DNA of 64,000 nt from Coturnix japonica (GCF_001577835.2 NC_029532.1:806001-870000); one strand, 5' to 3'; shown: positions 34,901 to 49,345, numbered from the stretch's first letter. Program-made: numbers and translations. The notes: generated by a model not told the origin, from the letters alone.

Positions 34901-37900
34901 GTGCCAGTGTTGTGCCATCAGTGTGTGGGAATGTAGGTGAATGTTGCAGAAAGGTTTCTTCTTGAATGCTGAGATGAGCACCCATGAAAGATATCTTTGC
35001 TCTACAGTGTTTCTGAGATCTAGTGTTGTTAAGCTGTATGGGTTCTGCTACAACAGCTTTCTCAGAAAAGCACAATTTTAGATCCTGAATTTCATTTTGA
35101 TTTACTGCTGTTATTGACACATCTGTTTGGCTTTTCAGGGAGCCAGCTGTTCGGGCCAAGTCAAACTCGATCAGTGAACAGTTAGCGGTAAGTGCTGTTG
35201 CTTCATTTCCTAACTAATTTGAAGCCTTATGTAGGGAAACTTGGTGGTTTTCACCTTTATATTAAGTATTGCTGAAGATCAAGCGAACATCATGCAGGAT
35301 ACTTGCAAATACTCACCTTATTAACAACAGATCAGGACCTTGTTTGTGAACAAGATAGCAAGACATGAGGAACTGCAGTCCCAGTTCTGAGTTCTGGTTC
35401 CTGCTTTTGAATGCCAAGTTACTTTGCTCATGTGCGTTCTCGTAAAGCTAATTGTCTTCTCATATAAATGGACAAATTTGAAATGGATAGCAAAGAGTAA
35501 CTGGGACATTCTACATGAGATCAAGATGTGTTCCACATCACTTTTTTTACTGCTGTGCTTTGTGCCAGTTTTCCGTGTAATGATAGCAGTGTGAGCCCAG
35601 CGGGAGAGTACAGAAAATAAGACAGGTGAATACATTCATCATTTTGTCTTGAAAGTTAGTTATTCAGTCACTGAAAAGTTAAAAGAAGCGAGCTTATGTA
35701 GGTGAGCTTTAAGTGGTGAGGCAGTGAGTTGGGCCTTTGTCAGGGTTAGACTTCTGTGTGACAGAGGAAGAATAACTTCAAGTGTTTTCTTTCAGAATCC
35801 AGACGTTGCAAAGGCAAAGCTAATTTCTCGAATGGCTAAAATGGGTCAACCCATGCTGCCTTTCCTTGCTGGGACAGCAGGTAGTCAGCTTGACTCCAGT
35901 GACTCAGAAATAGAGGTATGTTAATGACTTATGTGAGATTTTGTTTCAATGCTTTCTGTGTGATTTGCTTAGAGTTCATAGTAATAGCTCTCCAGGGAAT
36001 GCACGTTGTTTCTGTGGCAAAAAAATTTCAATAATTTCAGTATTCCTGAGTAGTTTAAATGCATTAATAGGGTAACAGCTAGTGTCAAATAGACTTAGTT
36101 CAAAATGTTAAGCTGCTCTTGGATGTTCATTTTAATATGTAGAAATGTTTTTAGGATCCAAATTCACTGAGAGGGGCAGCACAACCAGTGGTTTCATCTT
36201 CCATGAGATCATCACAGCCAGCTCATGCAGTACTGCCTACAGTGGCACCACAAGGTAATATGCTGGTGAGGCAGTGTTGGGAACAGAGAAATTTCACTTT
36301 GCTGTGGCCTTCAAGTACCAGTGTGAGTAGAAGATTGCTCTCAGAAACTGAAGTAGGATCTAATGAACTCTGATAAGATGTACTGATCCAAAGCTCTGTA
36401 GATAGAATTCATTCATTGTTTGTTTTTTTTAAATGATCTTGTGTACACATTGCTACTTGAGGAAAAGCAGCTTTATCACAAAATAATTAGTGAGTTGGCC
36501 TTTCACCCTGTCATTTAACGTGCTGAGATGTCTGAGATTTCTGTGGCTTGCAAAATCTGTTGGTTGGAAATGGTAGTAAAGGGTATCAGAAGGTTGGCAG
36601 TTCAAGAGCAGACCTGACCTGTTTTTCCATCATAGACCAGTGAGTGTCAGCCGAGCAGCCTTCAGAATCCATCTGGGTAACACTGTGTGTTTGTTAATTC
36701 AAAGCACCTTTGTTTGAATGGCAGAGTTTGTCTAAATTGAATTTGTGGTTAGAAGTGAAATTTCCATGAAGGGTAATGCTTTGATCCTACTCTCAATTCT
36801 TTGACTGCATTTGATTTTTCACAAGACTACAGACAGGGTTGTGTTAAATTTTTGGTCTTCAATGAGGCGGGTTTATTGTTGTCGGGGTTTTTTTTGCCTT
36901 TAAAAGCTCAAATATCTTTAGCAGCTTTCTGATGTGCTGGGTTTCTTTGTTCCCTTTCAGTAGCTCAGGCGTCTGGTTCTGCACCCCCAGTATCTTCTGC
37001 TGCTTTAATACCTGCGACGATCCAGCCCCATTCAGTTCTGCCTGGAGGAGCACAGGGCTTTCAGGTACCAAACTCAAATCAAGGAGATTATTAGAACTTC
37101 TGTTTTTAATCAGAAGTCTTCGTTCACTCTGTTGCTGAGAGCAAGGACTCCAGTAGCATATAAAGCTGACAGGCTGCTTTCCAGGACTTCGACATTCTGA
37201 GGTTTAAATAACATGCTTCTTAGTTTTTGATTAGTAAGAACTTATTGAACTAAGAGTTAACCATCCTTTTTCAGTATCAGCTTTTGTGGTGGATAAAACA
37301 AATTACCGCGTACTTGCAGGGCAGGTGAAAACTAAGTCATTTTAGGTTAGGTTTTTTTGGTCATGGTCTGTTTTCCTGGGTGAGTTCACTGACCCACATG
37401 TTTGTGAGTCACTTTTCGTCCAGCAAAAGAAAAATCCTTTTAGAAGGCTTGCAGTGCCTTTCTTTTTGCTGATCTTTACCTCCATGAATGTAAGGTAACA
37501 CATGTCCTTCAGCTTCAGTGAAGAAGGTCATTTACTACACTGTAGTAACTCAAACACTTAAATATTTTAGCCTTTAAAGAAATGTCTGTGCTGTTTTTCC
37601 TAAAGCTAAAGCTGTTGTTTGTGTTTCTTTGACTTTCTACTCTCTGTTTTTTGTTTCCATTCTTTTCAAATATAATCTTTGTTTTGGGGTCTAAAACCAT
37701 TTTAGTATAAGAGGAGAAAATATCTAACATGTCGATTTTGTTCTGCAAGCCATATCCAGGCATGCCATTTGCTTATCCCCAAACTGCTACATCTGCTTCT
37801 CAGCTCCAGCCTGTAGGACAGATGTATCCTGCACCTTACCAAGGTATGTTTCAGAAGTACATGCTTTATGGAAGCTTTTAATACCTGCAGTGAGCTGACA

Positions 37901-40900
37901 CCTTGGGTGGTGGTGGTAACATACACATATTTACCCTGACTGTAATGTTGTGCTGTTTCAAATGTTCTTCTTTGTTCTCTCCTTTCCATTCAAGCACCTG
38001 GGGACGTTACTTCCTTTTTGATGACAGAAGTTCGGCAAAATAACACTGAAATCCGACTGGCTGTTAGCAAAGTAGTAGATAAAATGGATCATCTTGCTGC
38101 CAAGGTAATGTGTGACATAGACAGGACTGATAACAGAGCTACTACTGTTTGCTCTCCAAGTATAGTCTGTAGAGATGGCTCTTTGTAAATACCTGCGTTA
38201 AGTTTGTAAATAATATCCTAACTTCAATAATCCAATCTTGTCAGACCTTCAAATGGTAGCAGTTCAGCTACTATGGAAAAAGTTAGTACAAGCTTTGGGG
38301 AAGGTGTTTTTACTTACTTCCCTAAATACAATCTGAAGTGCTGTGTTGTTTCATTGCACTTTAGGTGATGCACCCTAGAGACAGAAAAGTGAAATGGTTC
38401 TGTGAAATGGCAGGTGGTTGACACCTACCTACATCCATGAACTCATTTCATCTGGCTTGTTTCTACAGGTGGAGGAGCTGAAGAAACAAAATGCTGGGAA
38501 CAGCTCACTACTGCCTGGTATCTCGTCTGTTACTATGGAAGCCTCTATGATCATGAGCAACATCCAGCGCATAATCCAGGTGATCATAGCCAGCCTTACT
38601 GGACAGTGAGCTGCAACTAACTGTGAAACACCTCACTGCTATAAGTCATCTCTGCAGAACAAATACTTAAACTTCCTTGCAGCAGTACCTGAGTATGGTG
38701 AATATTCATGCTGAACTTATTCTTTAGGAGAATGAGAGGCTGAAACAAGAGGTATTTGAGAAGAGCAGTCGAATTGAAGAGCAGAATGAAAAGATCAGTG
38801 AGCTGATAGAGCGGAATCAGAGGTAAGAAGTGGAAGGTATACCATGCCTGCACCTGCAAGGAGTTTTTGTCTTACATTTGCTTAGATGTAGTTAGGAGGT
38901 GTCCTATCTCTATAATGGAGAGAAGTTCTGATTAATTTATTATTTTTTTTAACTAAAATATTGGTGTTTTTTAATCCCCTTCTGTCTTTGCAGGGTATAT
39001 CTCCAAATGAGATCTTACAGTAAACATGAATATGTAAAAGAAAAGTTCTCATGCTACTTTCTTTGAGCATGCGTCCTCTGCTTCTGGGGGTTATTTTGCT
39101 TTTGCTGGCCTTTTTGTGAGGTGGAAGAAGTTATACAGGATGTGGTGTTCCCAGATCCAGTGTTGTGTTCCATAGTTGAGGAAATAGCCTGGCAATCACT
39201 GGTTTCTGCTAGCAAAAGTCTTGACTGTGTGATAGGAATCGTAAACTGGTGGCAGTGAGGTAAAGCACGTGTCTGAACTGATGTAATCTGTGCTGAAGGC
39301 CAGGAGTGCCCATTCCACCCTTTGGTGGTAAGGTACTTTTTAGTGCAGGATGTGATACAGAACTGTCTGGGACTTCTTATCAATGAAAGCTGATTTGAAA
39401 TGCCTTGTCTGTCTCATGTTTCCTTCTCCTTTTGCATATGTATATAAATGCTTGTGCCATCTTCCCCTGTTTACAGATACGTTGAACAAAGTAACCTGTT
39501 AATGGAGCAGAGGAACCACTCACTGCAAGCAACAAATGAAAACACACAGGCAAGAGTGTTGCATGCAGAACAGGAGAAGGTAAAACCATGCTGACAGCAC
39601 TGCAGAATCCTAGGCTTATGACTCCAGCCAGGACAGGTTAAGTCAGATCTCATACAAGATAACTGTAGTTTTCAATATTTTGAAAGAAGATTTGAAAAAA
39701 GAAAAGTGAATGTTTTCATGGCTTTCAAGATAAAAGCAGCACAGAGTTCATAAATTGATTGCTATGCTGTCACAGCTTGAATACTCATAATTTAACAGGG
39801 AAGTACTTCATTAACTTCATAAGTACATGCCCAGCACATTAAGGTATTATGTGCCTCATGGGGCCTGGTCTGGCTGAAAATGCACATAGTTGTGCTGACA
39901 GTTTCAGAAGAGTTTTTCTCTTTTTTAATTGTCATAAAGATTTAGCATAGCTGATAGGAAACTTTTTCTTATAGAGCTTCTGCATTGTTTATGCTTGGTT
40001 TGCTTTTTTTTTTTTTTTTAAACACCTTTTTTAATAGCAGTCAAGGGAGCTATTTCTAGGATAATGGGTTGTGCTTTTATGAGAAGGACTACTGGAAGGC
40101 AGCTTTCAGTTCAGTTAAATGCAGTCATGCTTGGCTTTTATACTGTGAAGTGCACTCATGTCAGTCTAACCCTGGTAGGGCAGCTCTGAGCTCTCTAATT
40201 GCATGGTGTCTTCTATGCTTTCTTAAGCACTGTCAGCTTAAATTGCAGCGCTCTCTCTTGCACCATTCTCCCCAGCTAAATGTGTATTTCTGCAATCCAA
40301 ATGTGATAAGATAAATATTTGCTCTGCATGAGAATCATGAACTGGTGCACCAAAATTTGATGGAAGTAGCTGCTCTCTAAAGCATGCTAACAAGTGTTTC
40401 TGTAGAGTAAAGAATGAAGTAATATGGCTGATATGTGTGCTGGTATCAGCAGATGGAGGAGTGTATTTTTCCACTGAGAGTTCAGACTACATATCTATAA
40501 GTAGAGTTGTAAAACTATCTAACCAGGAATAGGGTGAGAAGATAAATTCCTTTCTGTTGCTGAGTGTGAGATCCTGTTTGCGTGGGGGAGGGAGCATCTT
40601 CTGGAAGTACAAGGAAAATATAAGGGAGTTTTCAGGCATCATCTGCAGCAGGACTCCACTTGATTGAGCAGTCATGCTGTTACATAAACAGGCTTCAGGC
40701 TAGATCAGAGAAGCTTTCCCCTAGTTTCAATAGAGGATTGTCTGCAATCTGAAGCCTGGCATTCCTTCCTCTTCCTTTTATCTAATCTGCTGTTTCCCTT
40801 TATAGCTCTGGTAAGAGAACCAGGGAAGAGAATTTTAAAACAGTTTTATCTGTTCTTAAAAACTGAGTTTTGTCCTTTATTTTATGATAGAGACCAGGAA

Positions 40901-43900
40901 TCTGTAGACAAGGATCCCTGAGAAGAGACGCTAGTAACTTGGTGCTTTGGGATTATGGATCTTTGGCCCTGGCAGAGCACATCACAGCTTTCAATCAAGT
41001 TTTCCATTTCATAATGGCAATGAAACAATAGTTATGTGTAGGACCTGGTGATGACCAGCCTGATAACTCACTTCTCTCCTTCTTCCATCTAAACTTTTAC
41101 AGTTCTTGAATAATTTAAATGTTTCTCTGGCATATCTCATGCTCCAATAATAAAGCAGTAGCTGTTCTGATGATGAATGATTCTGCCTTTCAAGTTGTGT
41201 TCTTAACTCTCCCTGTTTCCTGTCACTGCTTTTTCTTCCTAGCACAAGCTGCCAGTGGATCGGGGCTGGGACCAGGTGAGGCAGTGTGTCTGCTGACTGT
41301 AGATGATAGATAATTGTGCCCTACGTGGTGCTAGTCCAGCTTCCTCTTGAAGGTAGTTAGGAGTTGGTTGTCATGAAAAGAGCTGCCTCAGATCTTCCAC
41401 TTGGAAAGGGGCTTTATAACTGATAGCAGTGTAGCTGCTGGCTGCCTCCTTCTTGGGGAGACCTTTCAACAACCTTCACCACGTTGCTGCTCATTTCATT
41501 TCCCTCACAGGAGAAATAGCTGTGATCACATAATTGTAAGATCACGCATGAATCATGTGAGATTCTTGGTACCTGGAGGCTGGCGCTGAGCTGGTGCAGT
41601 CATGAAATGCTCACTGTGGAGTCTTCAGTCTAATAGCATTTCCTGGCTTAGGATTTCCTTTTTACTTTACTTAAGGGCACACATAGATAACAGGAAGCGT
41701 TAAAATATACCCTTTAGATATACCATGGGGTTCTTTTTAGCCTGCTTGGAGTCTGTATCCTGAACAGTAATGAGATGCTTATGGAAAGCATAAGAAGAAA
41801 ACAGATCTGGTTTTAGTCAGTCTCAGTCAACGTGGTTCTTAAAAACTCATGGTGTAGAATCCAAGCCCTAAAGGTCAGCATGCATCATCCTTGCCATGAC
41901 TAGAAAGATTTTGCACACTGCTTTTCTCTGCCAGAAGGTGCTGATCACAGTCTTTATTTCCTTCATGGAGATAACACTGAGAGGAGCTTCAGAAGGACTT
42001 ACCACTTACAGCAACGTGAAAGCCTGTTAGGAATCCAAATGCAAGCAGAGATGTACAAGCTGTTTAGGTGTTCCTTGCAGCAAGTGAGATTTTCTGATGG
42101 ATGTAGTTCTGCCTCTCCAGAGGATCCTCTGAATCTTGTGACTTATGCAACAAGATTGGAAACACTCTGTGTCTTTGTCTTGGTGTCTTGAGCCTTTCCA
42201 AATGCGTTGCTTGCAAGTTGTCTAATGAGCTGTCTCAGAACCAGGTTTTATGCAAGTTGCTGGCTTTGAGCAATGCTAAATCTAAACAGGTTAACAAATT
42301 ACATTGAGAACTGTGCTCAAAAATGGCAGCCCTAGCTGTGCAACTGCCTCAAGGTGGCTGCACCACATGCTTGTGAGAGAATGTGCTTTCTTTGTTATAA
42401 TAAGCCTATTTTCTGTGTGGTTTTTCAGGGATTTGTAAGCTTATTGAAAACAATTAGGTCTCAGAGTCCAGGCTTTAACTTGAGTAGATAGTGGCATAGC
42501 ATGGAAACTCAGTACCAGTACTGATAGCTCTGTTCAAGTCTTATAAATGTGTTTAAACTATATAGGGGAAAGAAAAACAAAACTGGCTGAGTTAAGCAAT
42601 ATAATGAGGTTGCTGGTGGCCTTGTGCACCTTTCCAGTTGGTGTGGAGACAGTAACATGGCAAAAGGTGATTAGTAACTCTTCAATTAGGGGGTGCCCGC
42701 TAGGTGCTGGATCCCTGACAAGGTCTCCACAGCCTTATCATTCTTCCTGTGAGCACAGTTCTGGCACTTCTCATGTTTGCATACCCTGCAATTTCTTTTC
42801 TTCCCCCTTTTCCCTGTTGTTTTGTGCCACAGGCCAAAGTTGCAGAGGAGTTGGCATCTGCCACAGCACAGGTTTCCCAGCTGCAGCTGGAGCTGACTGC
42901 ACACCAGAAGAAGGAAATGGATCTGCGGAAACAGCTCTCTGCTGCCCTGCAGGAGGCAGAGCGACATGAGACACAGCTCAACAAAATGCAAGCACAGTTA
43001 GCAGGTAAAACTTCAGCTTGTTCCTTGAGAGCTCCTCTGTGTCATTCTTTTTCCTCTTCTGTAAGTCATATTTTTTTCCTTTGTTCTGGGGTATCTGTTC
43101 CTGCTTTCCCTAGTATCACTCACAGGGGTATCAGAGGGTAGAGACACGCCATTATGTCTGAAGGACACATGCATCCTTGGCACTGCTAATAGGACAGTGG
43201 GCTGAACTGATGAGCAAAGTCACTCTGTCACAAGGGTGCCTTCTGTAGAAGCCAACCCTTGGTCTTACTGTCCAGCATACTGTTGAGGATCTAGATTTCC
43301 TATTGGTTAAGAAGTTTAGATCAAGACTGATGTTGTAAACTCTCCCACTTCACAGAAGCAGCCTTTGATATATTTGTGTTCCTATTGCAGATGCAAACCA
43401 TGTTGATGTGGTTGTGCAAAAAGCATTGCTTCTTTCTGTCAGCCTTTAGTTTGAATCATGTTGTGCTGACACCCACAATAAAATGTATTTCTGCAGAGCT
43501 CCAGGAAGCCTCTGAGGACACCCAAACTAGATTCAAAGCTGAGAAGCAGAGCCGTAAACACTTGGACATGAAGATTTCAGCACTGGAAGAAGAACTAACA
43601 GACCTAAGGGTAGAGAAGGAGACTCTTGAAAAGGTACGTTTGGTGCTAGCATTGCAGAGAGATGCAGGATTTCAGCTGTTTGCTGGAAATTTACCTCAGT
43701 GACATTGCTTATAAGCATGCAGATTAAGTGAACCCTGTCTCTGTCTGCAGGAAAGGATTCCCAAGCTGGTGCATCTCTTGTGCTTATGTCATTTGATTTT
43801 TATTTTTTTTTTTTTCCTAGTCTTACTCAGTGCTATGCTAACCTTCCTAACTACTAGATAAATCAACTTTGTTTTGAAATAGGATCATCAAGTAAGCTCT

Positions 43901-46900
43901 TCTAGCAAGAAGAAGCTACTTTAGTGCAGTCTGGCCTGTGCTTAAGTTCTGTTCTGTATTGCAGAATCTTGCTGAGCGGAAGAAGAAATCCCTCGCAGAG
44001 AGAGCTCAAGCAGAGGAAGAGATGGAAGAAATACGCAGATCATATCAGCAGGAATTGGACAAACTTCGGCAGTTGCTGAAAAAGGCAAGGACTTCAACTG
44101 ACCAGGCAGCAGCAGAGCAGGTAAGGAGTTGTGGGAGCTTCTCCTGCTGGTGTCTAGAAAACTTGTAGTGACCCACAGGTAGAAATAGCTGTTAAAAACT
44201 GCTTGGGTCATGAAAGAATGAAGACATTGGCCACTTGCTCAGGGGGTAATTTTAACAGAGTTCACTTCTTTGTCTTCCTAAAATATCTGCTGGTGTTTGT
44301 AACTGCTTTTTGACTCCAAGATTTGTACTGTAGAGTTTTGATGCAGACTGGCATGCAGTATCACACTTAGCCTGTTATAAAGGTACAAGAGAGGCATTAG
44401 CTTGAACTTATTTTCCAGTTGAAAGATAGATATGTGGCTGCTGATGAGCGAACACCTTTATGGAAAAATACCAGGAGATTTGAAATCTGGGCTGATTTGT
44501 GGGGTTGTGGTTGGAACTGAACTCTGAGGTGAGAGCAGGAGCTGATGATGGCTGCCATCTGCATGTAGGTAGTTCAGCTTAGGGCAGGTTGTGTTGCTTT
44601 TCCACTATTTGTCTGGGCCCCAGGTTTTCTGCAAGTTGTTGCACAGGTTCAGATTGAGTGCATGTTTATTTCTAACCATCTATCTTACTTGGTGGGCAGC
44701 TATCACTCATCCAGGCAGAGCTGGAATCCCAGTGGGAAGCCAAATGTGAACGGACGCTGGCCTCTGCCAAGGAGCAGCATGTTAGGCAGTACCAGGAGGT
44801 GTGTGAGCAGAGAGACTCCCTGCAGCAGCAGGTGTTGCAGCTGGAAGAGAAGGTAAGGGACTGTTCCTCATTGCTGAAATATAATTCCAAATAATTGTTG
44901 ACTGTAACCAAGTCCTCTGCTCCCTGATGGTGGTTTGGCTTTTAACCTCTTGGCTGTCTGAGGAATTTGACCTATTCTGCAAGATGCTGAGTATATCTCT
45001 TACACTGGCTTTGTGGGCTAGTGAACTTGCTGTTGCAGCTCCTGGGTGAGCTAGAGCCAAACTGATGTATAGGCTAAAGCAACAGCCACAATCTCTATAC
45101 GACTCTATCTCAGTGGCTGTTTTTGAGCAGAAATAGTTCTGAGCTGGATGACATTGAACAGGGCTGTAAACTGATGGGCTCTAGTCCTTGTCTTTCAGCT
45201 TGTAGCTCTGAAACAATTGAAAAAAGCAGAGGAACAAAAATTGTCCGAGCTTCAGCAACATTTGGAACAACTGGAGCCTATCAAAGAGAAGGTAAAGAGG
45301 ATAACGTAGCAGCTGAATACAAACTGGAGTGCAGTAATGGTTAGCCTGAGGCCACCTGTGTACAGAACAAGAACATGAGTTCAGGAATGTGAGAGGGAAG
45401 GAAGACTCATGTTGCTTCCAGCAAACCAGAACAGGCTGAGTGATAAGGCCTGGTCCCTGCCTTGCTTGTCAACTGACAATTTGCCCTTCACTTAAAAACA
45501 TAAAACAGCACTGTAAACATAGTTCCACAAATAGTACTACAACTGTTGTAACTTTTAGTTTCTCTTTGGCAGTATTCAGCTTTGCAGTCTGAAATAGTGA
45601 TACTGAAGGCTCGCTATGAAGAACGTATCCAAAAGCTGGAGAAGAGTCAGGACAGATCTTCACCTGTGAACTTCACAGAAGAAGTGAGTTTGAACAGCCA
45701 GTATTTGTCCTCACCATTTTTCTTTGGATTTGTTTTCTCTATGAAAGCAATATGGTTTTGGTAACAGGACCTGTCGAGGTGCAAAAGAAGCTTAGACTTA
45801 AAACCTGTGCAGCCTTCCTCAGTTTTGGAGGGGTGGGTTTGGTGTGTATAATAGTTCTGAATTAAAACGATGTGATGTGTCATACTTTGTTATCAGAATT
45901 CCTGATTTGACAAGCAGTAAGTTCTTTGAGTCAGCATGTGTTTGTTTGAGTTTATTGCTCCTTTGCCCAGGGAAGTACCTTATCTTTTGTCATGTGCTTC
46001 AGATGTTAATGAGTTGCCTGCTTCCCGTCTTGCTGTTTTCCAGGTAAAGAAGATAATGAATGGGGTATTTCAGTGTCTTCGGGGTGAATTTGAGCTGGAA
46101 GAGACATACAGTGGCAGGATGGTTCTAGGTGTTGTCATGAACACTATCAAGGTACAGTAGTAATAAGAGATAGAAAGTAATAAATGTGAGAGATAAAGGC
46201 TTGTGCTGAAACAATGTAGGGAGTACAAAATAACTGTGAAGCAGAAATGTTACTGTGGGTAGCAAAGCAACCTCGTGGTGGGACAACATAGAGATCTGAG
46301 ATGGTTTGTCTAGGATGTAACCTACATTCTCTCTATTTCTTAGACTGTAACATTGCAGCTGCTCAGCAAGCAGCAGGAGAGACCAGAGCATGACAGTGAA
46401 AAGGAGGAGGAACCCGGAGAGGGGAGGCCAGAGGGATCGCCTGGAGCAAAGACAGACCAGGAAGAGCTCGCGCAGCACAGCCCTGCCCGGGGTGCTGTGT
46501 GCTCTGTTGATCCCAGTGAAGTGAGCACAGGCTCCACATCGTCTGGCCACAAAGGTGAATCTGCACCTCCTGCTGCTGAGAGCAGAATGCCTGAGGAGGA
46601 GCAGGCACCACAGAGCGGTGGAGTACTGGAAGAGGAGGAGGTCCAACAGGAATCTCTCTCTTCTGGAACTGAGCGCTGCTTGAATGCTGATAAGGGGCCT
46701 GAGCTTGCAGAACAGGCCGCTCCCAAGGTAAATGAGGATTTTGTTCTGACTGAGCAGCAGCAGGAGAGTGGCCCTGTTAGGGAAGCAGAGACTGAATGCA
46801 GTCCCTTTGGAGTGTCTTTGCAGACAGAAGTTGCAGATCCTTCAATTCTAAAAACGAAGCCAGAAGAAGTGGATGTGGCTGTGCTTGCAGACAAACCAGC

Positions 46901-47830
46901 GGCAGAGCAGGAGGCAGAGGAGCTTGTGGGAGGCTTAGAGCCCCCTCCCTTAAATAGTGAGGGGGAAAACTGCACAGACCCATCAGATGGAGCTGGTTCT
47001 GACCAGGAGCCTGCTTCAGAATCCAAAACAGAAGAGAAGAGCTCACCTACCATCAGAGAAGTCCCACAGCAGCAGGAACTGGGCTCCAGCCCTAGCCAAA
47101 AGGATTCAAGGTAAAGTGTAAGTGGTGGTGAGACTTTATCATTCTTAATAAAACACATAAAAGGAAACCAAGAGCCCGTATCCTGCAAGTGAACTGCTTG
47201 TTCTTTTATCTTCCAGCCTCTTTGAGGATGACGATTTCTTCAAAACAGCATCTCTTAAATCACCAAAGCCTCGAGTTCCCTCCGAAGAGGAGGATGAGGA
47301 GGAAGTGGTACGTCTTGCTTTCCACTCTCACTGAATTTACTCAGGTGCTGACCTGCAGTTGATCTGTGGGGGCTGACTGGCCCCTGCTGGCTGAACTTGG
47401 AGCTTCCCAAACATTTTCTGTGTAAACTCAGCTTCTGGGTTTGTTTCTCACTGCACTTGGAGGTGTTGCACAGGCTGAAATGGTGACAACAAACTCCTTC
47501 TTGCACAGCATTAAGAAAAGGTCGTGAGTGAAGTAAAGGGGGGTTTGTTTTCCTACTCCCCCCCTGTCTCTTCAACTGTAAGCATCTCTCCTAGAAGATT
47601 AAGCCACCCTATGATAAACGTAAAAACATCAATAATGATGCTTCTTGTTTATCATCTCCTAAAATCAGATGGAGATTTGAGCCAGAGCTGTATGCAGTTA
47701 CTGAACACTGGGAAGCTGGTAAGGCTGACAGGTTTCCCTCTGCTTTGATTTCCAGAGCATGAAGGGTCGCCCCCCTCCAGCTCCACTCTTCGGTGATGAT
47801 GAGGATGATGATCTGGACTGGCTGGGATGA
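28904..47830 (+). CDS. FKBP15: FKBP15 (WAFL), FK506-binding protein 15 (29 exons, 1250 aa)
   Basis: Exons: 28904-28956, 29565-29674, 30394-30481, 31081-31150, 31648-31722, 32741-32839, 33109-33258, 33472-33540, 34060-34203, 34644-34789, 35139-35187, 35796-35915, 36155-36254, 36961-37064, 37750-37843, 37995-38104, 38469-38579, 38728-38822, 39477-39579, 42833-43004, 43497-43633, 43965-44120, 44700-44852, 45199-45291, 45573-45683, 46044-46151, 46344-47110, 47217-47307, 47756-47830. Domains: acidic start; a WH1-like region (about 40-165); an FKBP-type domain (about 185-286); a Pro/Ser/Gln linker (287-527); a long coiled coil (528-904); a short conserved block (905-940); a 767-nt acidic, fast-changing exon; and a tail with LFEDDDFF and LFGDDEDDD. 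Human FKBP15 is 1219 aa. Family knowledge: an early-endosome protein linked to actin, WASH and retromer. Exon 3 has a NAGNAG acceptor. Confidence 0.97.
29880..30298 (-). repeat. CR1 LINE fragment in FKBP15 intron 2
   Basis: Starts AGAATCGTAGAATTGCTCAGG, continues TTGGAAAAGACCTTAAAGATC, and about 415 bp later ends in the CR1-typical TTCAGCCTCTTTTTCGCCAG and CAAACAGTTCCAG. Orientation is opposite to FKBP15. It is the longest and best preserved CR1 copy in the window and ends about 95 bp before the exon 3 acceptor. Confidence 0.92.
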
Positions 47831-49055
47831 AGAGCTGCCAGCTGAGCCTGTGAGGCCCCTGCTGTGGGCATGGCCACTCCCTGCGCACTTAGCACTTAAT
47901 GAGCTGCATCTGTGGGACAGCTGTGAACAGCCAAGGACTCCTCAGGCTTTTCTACTGCAGACTGACAGGGCCTGAGAGTGGGAGTCTCTCTTTGCACTCT
48001 TGGGTGCTCAGACCCATTGTTCTGACCTGACAGACATGCACAGAGGTTGGGGTGAGCTGAAGGAACCAACTGCTCTCACTGCATGTTTGTATCACTGTCC
48101 TTCTGTGAACCATTGGTTGATTAATCTGAAACTTTATGCAAATTTGAACTACGTAAATTGCTTCAGAAGAACAAATCCGGCAGGACCCTGCAGTAGGTAA
48201 CAACTTTTGTAGAAGTCAGACTAAAAGTGAAGATCTTTTGGGAATAATTCTGTCTGCTGCAGCCAGCCCAGCCTCTCTCCTGTGCCTTTTTCTCTGTTGC
48301 TGTGATGAACACAGCAGGAGTTGATGGAGTGGTGGCCAGGTGTGCTGTAATGCAGCCTCAGCTGGGCTCTGCTGGGAGCCAGGGGGTGCAGCTCAGCTGC
48401 TCGGCTTGAGTGCAGAGAGGGAGGAGGGTGATGAGGAGAGGCAGCTGTGCAGACTGGTTGGATTTCTCTTGGCACTTCTGTTTCTCACTGCACTTAAAGC
48501 AACTTAGGAAAAGTATGTAGTGTTGTTAAAACAAGTAACGCTCATACCCCTGCTCCATTAGTAAGATGGAAGCCACGAGTATAACTCCACCAACAGTTAG
48601 CTTCCACTGAATTTGGCCTGTGCCATCTTTTTTGGGGGGGGAATAGAAGTGTCTGTGTGCAGCCATCTGTCAGCTCCCTGCCCCATCCAAAGCACTGTGT
48701 GGCAAATGGCCAAATGCAGCTCGAAACTGGGGAGGAGACCAAAGTCTGTGGAGCAGCCAAGTGGCTGCTGGGGCCGTGCTGCTGTCACAGGGGCAGCATG
48801 GCTGGGGTTTCCTACCAGCTGCTCTAGAAATGAAAGAACTGAGTGATATCTCAGTGCTGAAGATTGGTGGTGTGTGGAAATCCTGTCCTCATGTGGGTCT
48901 GAGTGCACAAACCCTGCTGTGGCTCCGGCCTCCCCCCTGCAGCAGTGCCCTGTGCAGGTTCCTACTAACACATTCCACTTCTTGTTTCCCGATACAGGTA
49001 GCCTGAAGGACTTGCATTTCATTTCTTGATAAATAAAGTGCAATTAAACCTGTAT
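47831..49055 (+). other. FKBP15: 3' UTR of FKBP15
   Basis: About 1.2 kb from the stop codon to just past the AATAAA at 49032-49037, which is followed by a T/GT-rich stretch suited to cleavage and polyadenylation. A G8 run lies near 48638. No coding content. Confidence 0.65.
49032..49037 (+). terminator. Poly(A) signal of FKBP15
   Basis: AATAAA in the context GATAAATAAAGTGC, with a T-rich downstream element. Confidence 0.7.
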
Positions 49056-49345
49056 TTTCTGCTTCTGGTGGCTTTACCAGAATCCAGTTGTGTGCACTTA
49101 AAAACTGAGCTACCTCTTACTCAAGAAATGAAACAAAGGATCTAGAAATGCTTCTAGGAGGACATGATGGGCTGTGCCAGGGGAAGGTAAGCGCCCCCAC
49201 CCTGTGCCACTGCTTACAGTGCCCAGCCCCTGAGCTGGCTGCTGGGAGACAGATGGCACCTTGTGCTCCTGAACCCCTTTGCTGCAGAGCTCTGTCTCAG
49301 GTGCATGGAAAAATGACTGGAGACAATGCTGGACCAATGTACATT

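Noticed and set aside
41260-41420. Possible CR1 remnant in FKBP15 intron 19
   Set aside because: A weak resemblance to CR1 text only; no tail motif or ordered blocks could be recognised.
46340-47188. 282-codon minus-strand frame opposite the large FKBP15 exon
   Set aside because: Antisense shadow of the Glu/Ser/Pro-rich exon 46344-47110; Ser/Cys-rich content is what reversed Glu/Ala codons give.
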